From: Candidatus Paraburkholderia schumanniana | Lineage (GTDB): Bacteria; Pseudomonadota; Gammaproteobacteria; Burkholderiales; Burkholderiaceae | Direction of reading: 5' to 3' | Length of the DNA: 35,179 nt | NCBI GenBank assembly: GCA_001189335.2 | Contig: LFJH01000008.1 | Location: 1 to 35,179, forward strand | In this document: positions 28,801-35,179 of the stretch, piece by piece | How the letters are laid out: each line of letters begins with the position of its first letter | Position numbering within the stretch: position 1 is the first letter of the stretch | Position numbers and translations under genes: made by a program | The notes under the pieces: generated by a model | Databases searched by the model: none | Seen by the model: the letters and a program-made list of their open reading frames with translations, nothing else | Told to the model about the DNA's origin: nothing

Positions 28801-29273
28801 GCGATCGATACACCTTCATGCGCCAGCAGCCAGCGCTTCACGTTGCGATAAAAGCCGTCGCCGGGATGATGCGCGAATCTGCCGATCCCGCCCGATGCCA
28901 CGACCCGATGGCACGGTATCACGATCGGCAGCGGATTGGAGCCGCACGCCTGCCCGACCGCGCGCGGCACGCTGCCGATCGCGCGCGCGAGCTGGCCGTA
29001 GGTCCACACCTGCCCCGGCCCGATGCTGCTGATGCCTTGCCACACGCGCCGCTGGAACGCCGTCCCGCCGATCGCGAGCGGCAGGTCGAAGCGCATCGAT
29101 GGCGTGTCGAAGTAACGGCGGATTTGCGCGGCCGTCTCCCGGACGAGCGGCTCTTGCGGCTCCACGCTCTCCACCTCGTCGGTCAAATAGACGATCTCGT
29201 GCACGGACTGCTCGTCGGCGCGAATGCCGACCTTGCCGAACGGCGCGTCGATGACGGCATCGAATGGCTTCAT
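28797..29273 (-). CDS. ogt: Methylated-DNA-[protein]-cysteine S-methyltransferase
   Basis: This suicide enzyme moves the methyl group from O6-methylguanine (or O4-methylthymine) to its own Cys. The 158 residues begin [20 protein letters not shown]. The DNA-binding helix-turn-helix ([24 protein letters not shown], about 89-112) includes the finger Arg, and the active site is IPCHRVV with Cys121. The end [15 protein letters not shown] is typical. The N-terminal domain is short, as in Ogt rather than Ada. ATG 29273 overlaps the queG stop region by four bases, and its own stop overlaps xerD. The genes queG, ogt and xerD therefore form one compact transcription unit. Confidence 0.94.
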   Translation of the reverse strand: MKPFDAVIDAPFGKVGIRADEQSVHEIVYLTDEVESVEPQEPLVRETAAQIRRYFDTPSMRFDLPLAIGGTAFQRRVWQGISSIGPGQVWTYGQLARAIGSVPRAVGQACGSNPLPIVIPCHRVVASGGIGRFAHHPGDGFYRNVKRWLLAHEGVSIA

Positions 29274-30513
29274 GTCTGTTCCCCTTGTTCGAGCGCCCAC
29301 TTCACATGCTCGCGCACCAGCGCGGACGGGTCATCCGCGCGCGCTTCCAAAGCCTTGACGATTGCCTTGCGTTCGCCGGCATCGAGACCGCAAGCGCGCA
29401 ACGCATTGCCCATCGCCACCGCGATATTGCGCAGCCAGTGCTCGTGCCCGATGCGCCGGATCGCGCTGCCCTGCATGCGCGTGTCGAAATCCTGCGCGCT
29501 CCACGCAAACAGCTTGACGAGCGTCGCGCGATCCAGCCCGTGGCGCACGTCGAAATCCGCGACGGGCGCGGCCTGCGCGAACTTGTTCCACGGACAGACG
29601 AGCTGGCAGTCGTCGCAACCGTACACGCGATTGCCGATCAGCGGACGCATCTCCTCGGGAATGCTGCCGTGCAGTTCGATCGTCAGATACGAGATGCAGC
29701 GCCGCGCATCGACGCGATACGGCGCGACGATCGCGCCCGTCGGACAGGCGCCGCGCAGCGCGCGCATTGCCCGCAATGCGCGCCGTCCTGTTCGGGATGC
29801 GGATCGACGGGCAGCGGCACATCGACGAAGATTTCGCCGAGAAAGAACAGCGAGCCGGCATCGCGATCGAGCAGCAAGGAGTGCTTGCCGCGCCATCCGT
29901 TGCCGGACTTCTGCGCGAGCGCGACCTCCAGCATCGGCGCGGAATCCGTGAACGCCCGATAGCCGAACTTGCCGATCTCGCCCTCGATGCGCTCCGCCAG
30001 CTGCTGCAGCCGGTTGCGCATGACCTTGTGATAATCGCGGCCGCGCGCGTAGATCGAAACGACGGCTTGCGAAGGCTTCGCGAGGCGCGACCATTCGATC
30101 GCGCGCCAGTCGTTCTTCTGACCATCGGCTGTCACGACACTTTCATCGCCCGTTTTCGCGAGCGTTTCGGCGGGCAGATAGGCCATGCGCGCGGTGATGA
30201 CCCGTCGCGTTCCGGCCACATGCTCGGCCGGTCGCGCGCGTTTCGTCCCATGTTTGGCCATATAATCCATTTCGCCGTGATAGCCTGCATCGAGCCAGTC
30301 AGCGAGGCCTTTCTCGGCATCCGTCAGGTCGATATCGCTGATACCGACCGCACCGAATCCCAGCTCGCGCCCCCACGCCTTGATGCGTTGCGCGAGTTCC
30401 GACAGCGCAGCCTCCTCTTCGCGAGTGATGGCGCGAGACTCTGAGACGGACTCAGCGGCGGCGGCGCTGGACGCGGTCGAGACTTCAACGGAATGTTCCG
30501 GCAATCGGTTCAT
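29270..30513 (-). pseudogene. queG: Epoxyqueuosine reductase, frameshift in the 4Fe-4S motif
   Basis: QueG reduces epoxyqueuosine to queuosine in tRNA, using cobalamin and two 4Fe-4S clusters. The N-terminal domain is clear ([63 protein letters not shown]). The first ferredoxin motif should read C-x2-C-x2-C-x3-[12 protein letters not shown] is followed by only five bases before GCC-TGT-CCG (ACPTG), where six are needed, so one base is missing within 29750-29754. The second part continues in the other frame ([37 protein letters not shown]). The start ATG 30513 (GTG at 30516 possible) lies 18 bases from the divergent tsaE. Confidence 0.9.
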
Positions 30514-30531
30514 CACGACATTTTACGAGCA

Positions 30532-31110
30532 ATGCCCGAAAGTCCCGCACGCACGACGCCCCCTCTTCCTCCCGCGCTCCTCGAACGCCGTTTCGAACTG
30601 CGCGACGAAGCGGCGACGCTCGCGTTCGGCGAACGCTTCGCGCACACCATCGACGCGACGCGCAAAGACGCTTCGTCCGATCGATTCGCGGGGCTGCAGG
30701 TCCAGTTGATCGGGGACCTCGGCGCGGGCAAGACCACGCTCGTGCGCGCCACGTTGCGCGCGCTCGGCCACGAAGGCCGCGTGAAAAGCCCGACCTATAC
30801 GCTCGTCGAGCCGTATTCGCTCGTCGTCCCAAGTGGCTCGCTCGACGTTTACCACTTCGATCTCTATCGCTTCACCGATCCGGCCGAATGGGCCGATGCC
30901 GGCTTTCGCGAGTATTTCGACCGGGGCGCCGTATGCCTCGTCGAGTGGCCGCAGCGAGCCGGTGGCCTGCTCGGCATGCCGGATCTCGCGTTCCAGCTAT
31001 CGCTGCCGAACGAGCAGGGCTCGCCAGGCAATTCGAACGAAGAAGAAGGCCGCGTGCTGACCGCGCGGGCGTTTAGCGAAACAGGAAAGTCATGTCTCGA
31101 AAGATGTTGA
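30532..31110 (+). CDS. tsaE: tRNA threonylcarbamoyladenosine biosynthesis ATPase TsaE
   Basis: TsaE is the ATPase that resets the TsaB-TsaD complex making the t6A modification of ANN-reading tRNAs. The 192 residues contain the P-loop GDLGAGKTTL (about 61-70), KSPTYTLVEPY (substrate loop), YHFDLYRFTDPAEWADAGFREYF and the CLVEWPQRAG motif. The N-terminal segment (MPESPARTTPP) is extra compared with short relatives; ATG 30532 is the best-placed start. The stop lies 19 bases inside the following amiC, which is common in Burkholderia and implies coupling. Confidence 0.95.
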   Translation: MPESPARTTPPLPPALLERRFELRDEAATLAFGERFAHTIDATRKDASSDRFAGLQVQLIGDLGAGKTTLVRATLRALGHEGRVKSPTYTLVEPYSLVVPSGSLDVYHFDLYRFTDPAEWADAGFREYFDRGAVCLVEWPQRAGGLLGMPDLAFQLSLPNEQGSPGNSNEEEGRVLTARAFSETGKSCLERC

Positions 31111-32594
31111 TCAAGCCATTTGCGTCGATCGAAGCGGGCGCCACCGCGCCGCACAACTGGCGCCGCCGCCAGGTGCTGCGCGCTGGCGCTTCGACGCTCG
31201 TGCTCGCGCTCGTCGCGCCGAAGCTCGCGCATGCGAGCAGCGTGCTCGGCGTGCGGGTGTGGCCTGCGCGCGATTACACCCGCGTGACGATCGAATCGGA
31301 CCAGCCGCTGCAGAACACGAACCAGATGCTGCAGGGACCGGACCGGCTCGTCGTCGATCTTTCCGGCATCGATCTCGACCAAGCGCTTCGCGATCTCGTC
31401 TCGAAGATCGCGCCGAACGATCCGCAGATCCAGTCGGTGCGCATCGGGCAGTATCAGCCGCACGTCGTGCGCATGGTGTTCGACCTGAAGGGCTCGGTGA
31501 AGCCGCAGGTGTTCACGCTGGGGCCGATCGGCAGCTACAAGTACCGGCTCGTGTTCGACCTGTACCCGGCCGTCGCGCCTGATCCGCTGATGGAACTGCT
31601 CGCGGAAACCGAGCGCAAGCAGGAAGCGCTCGACCGCGCCAATCCGAATCCGTCCGCGCCGCCGCCCGCGACGCTCTCCGGCCCGACGACCGCCCAGAAG
31701 CCGGGCGCACCGGATTCGACCGACGAGTTCTTCCAGAAGTACGCGCAGAACGAGCCGCCGGCCCAGCGTGCTCCGGCCGCGCCGGCGCCCAGACCGGCCA
31801 CGAAGCCGGCCGCGCCGCCGGTCATCGCGAACAAGGACGAAGACAGCGATCAATGCACCTTCTCGACGCCCAAGCAGAGCACGACGCGCCTGCTCACCGT
31901 CGCGATCGATCCGGGCCACGGCGGCGAGGATCCGGGCGCGATCGGCGGCGCGGGCACGTACGAGAAGCACATCGCGCTCGACATCGCCAAGAAGCTGCGC
32001 GCCAAGATCGACGCCCAGCCCAACATGCGCGCGATGATGACCCGCGACGCCGACTTCTTCGTGCCGCTCAACGTGCGGGTGCAGAAGGCGCAGCGCGTCT
32101 CGGCGGACCTCTTCGTGTCGATCCACGCGGATGCGTTCACTTCGCCGGAAGCGCGCGGCTCGTCGGTGTTCGCGCTGTCGGAGCACGGCGCGTCGAGCGC
32201 GGCGGCGCGCTGGATGGCGAACAAGGAAAATGCGTCGGATCAGATTGGCGGCATCAATGTGGAGTCGCAGGACGCGAGCGTGAGCCGCGCGCTGTTCGAC
32301 ATGTCGACTACGGCGCAGATCCGCGATTCGATGCGCTACGGCAGCTTCGTGCTGAACGAGATTGGCGGCATCAACAAGCTGCACAAGGGCTCGGTCGAGC
32401 AGGCGGGCTTCGCCGTGCTGAAGGCGCCGGACATTCCGTCGATCCTCGTGGAGACCGCATTCATCAGCAACCCGGAAGAGGAAACGCGGCTGAACGACGA
32501 CGCCTATCGCGACAAGATGGTCAACGCGATCATGAAGAGCATCAAGCGCTACTTCGCGGCCAACCCGCCGCTCGCGAAGGGCCGCATGACGTAA
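31092..32594 (+). CDS. amiC: N-acetylmuramoyl-L-alanine amidase AmiC
   Basis: AmiC cleaves the peptide from peptidoglycan in the periplasm to separate daughter cells. The 500 residues begin with a twin-arginine signal: RRRQVLRAG (about 24-32), hydrophobic ASTLVLALVA, and a cleavage site near KLAHASS. An AMIN domain follows (about 50-160; VLGVRVWPARDYTRVTIES, VVDLSG, RMVFDLKG), then a Pro/Ala-rich linker (about 190-250), then the Amidase_3 zinc domain. Zinc and catalytic residues are seen in AIDPGHGGEDPGAIG, the Glu in TYEKHIALDIAKK, SIHADAF, and the catalytic Glu in SILVETAFISNPEE. It overlaps tsaE at the start and the convergent eamA at the end. Confidence 0.96.
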   Translation: MSRKMLIKPFASIEAGATAPHNWRRRQVLRAGASTLVLALVAPKLAHASSVLGVRVWPARDYTRVTIESDQPLQNTNQMLQGPDRLVVDLSGIDLDQALRDLVSKIAPNDPQIQSVRIGQYQPHVVRMVFDLKGSVKPQVFTLGPIGSYKYRLVFDLYPAVAPDPLMELLAETERKQEALDRANPNPSAPPPATLSGPTTAQKPGAPDSTDEFFQKYAQNEPPAQRAPAAPAPRPATKPAAPPVIANKDEDSDQCTFSTPKQSTTRLLTVAIDPGHGGEDPGAIGGAGTYEKHIALDIAKKLRAKIDAQPNMRAMMTRDADFFVPLNVRVQKAQRVSADLFVSIHADAFTSPEARGSSVFALSEHGASSAAARWMANKENASDQIGGINVESQDASVSRALFDMSTTAQIRDSMRYGSFVLNEIGGINKLHKGSVEQAGFAVLKAPDIPSILVETAFISNPEEETRLNDDAYRDKMVNAIMKSIKRYFAANPPLAKGRMT

Positions 32595-33496
32595 GAACTG
32601 CGCGCGGCTCCGTCCAGCGCGGCGACGCCATCACGCGCTGGACGAGCCGCCCGCCGAACACGTTCACCACGAGCCCCGCCATCACGAGCGCCGCGCCGAC
32701 GATCTGGGCGGCGCTCATTCCCTCGCCGAGAAACACGGCTGCCGACACGAGCCCGATCACCGGGACGAGCAGCGAAAACGGCGCGACGCTCCCCGCCGGA
32801 TAGAGCGCGAGCAACTTTCCCCACAGGCTGTAGCCGACGATCGTCGCGACGAACGCGAGATAGAGAATCGCGCAGACCGAGACGAGCGGAATCGCCGCGA
32901 CACTCGATTCGATGCGCGCCGGGCCCTCGAAGATCAGCGAGAGCGCGAGAAACGGCAGCGGCGGAATCAGGCTGCCCCACACGACGAGCGACAGCAGATC
33001 GACCTTGCCCATCGCCTTCGTCACGACATTGCCGAGCGCCCACATCGCGGAGGCCGCGAGCGTGAAGAGAAAGCCGGTGAGGGTCATCGCGTGGCCGCCC
33101 TGCATGCCGATGACCGCGAGCCCCGCCGCGGCGATCACGAGCCCGGCCACGTTCGCGGCGCGGATGCGCTCGCCCAGGAACAGCGCGGCAAAGATGAGCG
33201 TGAAGAACGCCTGCGCCTGCAACACGAGCGAGGCGAGCCCCGCGGGCATGCCGACATACATGCCATAGAACAGCAGCGCGAACTGCCCGAGGGAAATGGT
33301 GAGCCCGTAGGCGAAGAGTCAGTGCAGCGCGATCTGCGGGCCGCTTGACGAAAAACGCGGGCACGGCGGCGAGCGCAAAACGGAACGCGCCGAGGAGCAT
33401 CGGCGGGACACCGTGCAGGCCCAGCTTGATGACGACGAAATTCACGCCCCACGCGAAAATGACCACCGTTACGATCAGCAAATCCCTTGGCGACAT
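32542..33496 (-). pseudogene. eamA: EamA-type (DMT) cysteine/O-acetylserine exporter, frameshift and nonsense codon
   Basis: The product is an inner-membrane transporter of the drug/metabolite superfamily with two EamA repeats, closely worded like E. coli EamA, an exporter of O-acetylserine and cysteine. The N terminus (MSPRDLLIVTVVIFAWGVNF, then VVIKLGLHGVPPMLLGAFRF) is in one frame up to PAFFVKRP. The rest (LFAYGLTISLGQFALLFY, MPAGLASLVLQAQAFFTLIF, LVVWGSLIPPLPFLALSL, LLVPVIGLVSAAVFLGE) is in another. One extra C in a run of three (33338-33340) shifts the frame. A second lesion turns the Trp codon of LHWLF into TGA (33319-33321). An open frame restarts downstream at MYVGMPAGLA (33261), but it lacks the first three helices. 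The 3' end overlaps the convergent amiC. Confidence 0.9.
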
Positions 33497-33611
33497 CGCC
33501 CTTCCCCTCGTTTCGTGCGCTCAGCTACGCGCGTTATTGGCGAGTCGAAGAGTGTAGCGGAGGGCCGGCCGCGCGCGGGGCTTGCATGATCGTGCGCGCG
33601 GCGCCGCACGC

Positions 33612-33651
33612 AAAAAGGCGCCCGCGCCGCCGCAGCAGCGCGAACGCCTTT
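33612..33651 (-). terminator. Possible terminator of the small secreted protein gene
   Basis: On the minus strand AAAGGCG pairs with CGCCTTT (plus-strand 33645-33651 with 33614-33620), with partial GC pairing between, and a short T run follows. It lies 18 bases after the stop at 33669. Confidence 0.6.
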
Positions 33652-33668
33652 ACGGCGCGAACCGACGC

Positions 33669-33932
33669 TTACTTGCTCTGACCGGATTCGGCGGCGGGAT
33701 TGTTCCCCGTTTCCGCGTCCGGCGTCTTCTTGCCCGCCGACGGATGTGCGGTGTGCTTGCGCGGCTTCTTGTGCTTCATCGTGCCGGCCGAATTGTCGGA
33801 AGTGGCGGCGGCCGTGTCGTTGCCCATCGCCCCCGACGAGTTGCCCGACGACGTCTGCGCAAGCGCGCCCGTCCCGGCGGTGGCCGTGAAAAGGCCCGCG
33901 ACTATGGCCATCAACAGCTTGTTCTTGCTCAT
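33669..33932 (-). CDS. Small secreted protein, function unknown
   Basis: The 87-residue product begins with a clear signal peptide (MSKNKLLMAIVAGLFTATAG, then TGALAQ; cleavage likely after ALA). The mature part is small, hydrophilic and rich in Ser, Asn, Gly and Thr, then Lys/His/Pro (MKHKKPRKHTAHPSAGKK), with no Cys. Similar short, low-complexity exported proteins are common in Burkholderia and are usually annotated as hypothetical. It starts at ATG 33932 with an AGGAG-like ribosome binding site just upstream. No function can be assigned. Confidence 0.8.
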   Translation of the reverse strand: MSKNKLLMAIVAGLFTATAGTGALAQTSSGNSSGAMGNDTAAATSDNSAGTMKHKKPRKHTAHPSAGKKTPDAETGNNPAAESGQSK

Positions 33933-34109
33933 TTTTCCAATCTCCTGTCAGAGTGAGAAGGGTTGTGCGGAGCGGTGCGGATGCCGAAAAGCGCGGCGGC
34001 AAAAAAGAAGGCATCTCGCAACACGTCCACGTCCTGCCGAATCGGCCGGTTAGAATCGACGGTTCCACGAGCGCCATTCCGGCGCCCGAACTCCTTCCGG
34101 AATCCGCCC

Positions 34110-35012
<903 letters not shown>

Positions 35013-35055
35013 GGCGCATCGGGGCTTGAGAGTTGCGCGCATCGACCCAATCTAA

Positions 35056-35179
35056 GGCAACGCTGAACAAGCCGTTGTATTCATCGATTCGGTCGCAAAC
35101 AGAGGCGGGGGCATCGTGAGTAAAGCTTTGCGCCTGCATTTCTTGCCCACTTGGGCGTTGCGCACGGGCCTGCGGCCCG
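35056..35179. mobile_element. Insertion-sequence end (right contig edge), partial
   Basis: This is the reverse complement of 1-123 with two mismatches plus one extra terminal base. It begins GGCAACGCTGAACAAGCC directly after the chromosomal bases CTAA. The two mismatches show that this is a second copy, not the same molecule read twice. The element extends beyond the contig. Confidence 0.75.

Overview
The window looks like a chromosomal contig from a betaproteobacterium of the Burkholderiaceae, most like Burkholderia/Caballeronia/Paraburkholderia. The base composition is strongly GC-rich at third codon positions. The protein sequences (RpsT, Adk, ArgF, SodB, MurJ, DUF3579) and the clusters lpxK-Trm112-kdsB-adk, murJ-sirB1 and rpsT/DUF3579/argF fit that family. 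No species is named with confidence. The many broken non-essential genes, together with insertion-sequence ends at both contig edges, recall the eroding genomes of host-restricted Burkholderia-type symbionts such as leaf-nodule symbionts; this is inference.

Layout. Positions 1-123 and 35056-35179 carry the same insertion-sequence end in inverted orientation, with two mismatches, so the contig stops inside two separate copies of one element. 250-2230: a LysR regulator without its own stop and a doubly frameshifted AraC regulator. 2345-6767 (minus strand): a xanthine dehydrogenase operon (xdhA, xdhB, xdhC) in which all three genes are damaged. 7109-8680: a decayed YhhS-type MFS exporter and a frameshifted GntR regulator. 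8709-10142: an intact DHA2 (MdtD-like) exporter. 10375-11649: a degenerate EAL protein, followed by a 50-residue membrane protein on the other strand. 11988-14137: sodB and xseA. 14634-17588: lpxK, a Trm112-like protein, kdsB and adk (lipid A, Kdo and nucleotide supply). 17788-18566: a broken SDR dehydrogenase. 18634-21029: murJ-sirB1. 21410-23620: rpsT, DUF3579, argF. 23716-26601: murB, broken yajQ, plsY, ybaK. 26708-30513: acyl-CoA dehydrogenase, xerD, ogt and broken queG. 30532-33496: tsaE-amiC and a broken eamA. 33669-35012: a small secreted protein and a pirin.

The main pattern is mutational. Essential or core genes (adk, lpxK, murJ, murB, rpsT, plsY, tsaE, xseA) are open. Dispensable genes carry indels, and most of the insertions are exact short tandem duplications: 2, 2, 4, 7, 10 and 18 bp, plus a 17-bp duplication at the sirB1 stop and single-base repeats. 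Two further insertions lie in small inverted repeats, as expected from hairpin template switching. Two Trp codons have become TGA, and two larger deletions removed the N-terminal half of XdhC and the middle of the YhhS-like exporter. This looks like ongoing gene decay under relaxed selection, although assembly error must be excluded. No CRISPR array, tRNA, rRNA, prophage or recognisable new defence or biosynthetic system was seen.
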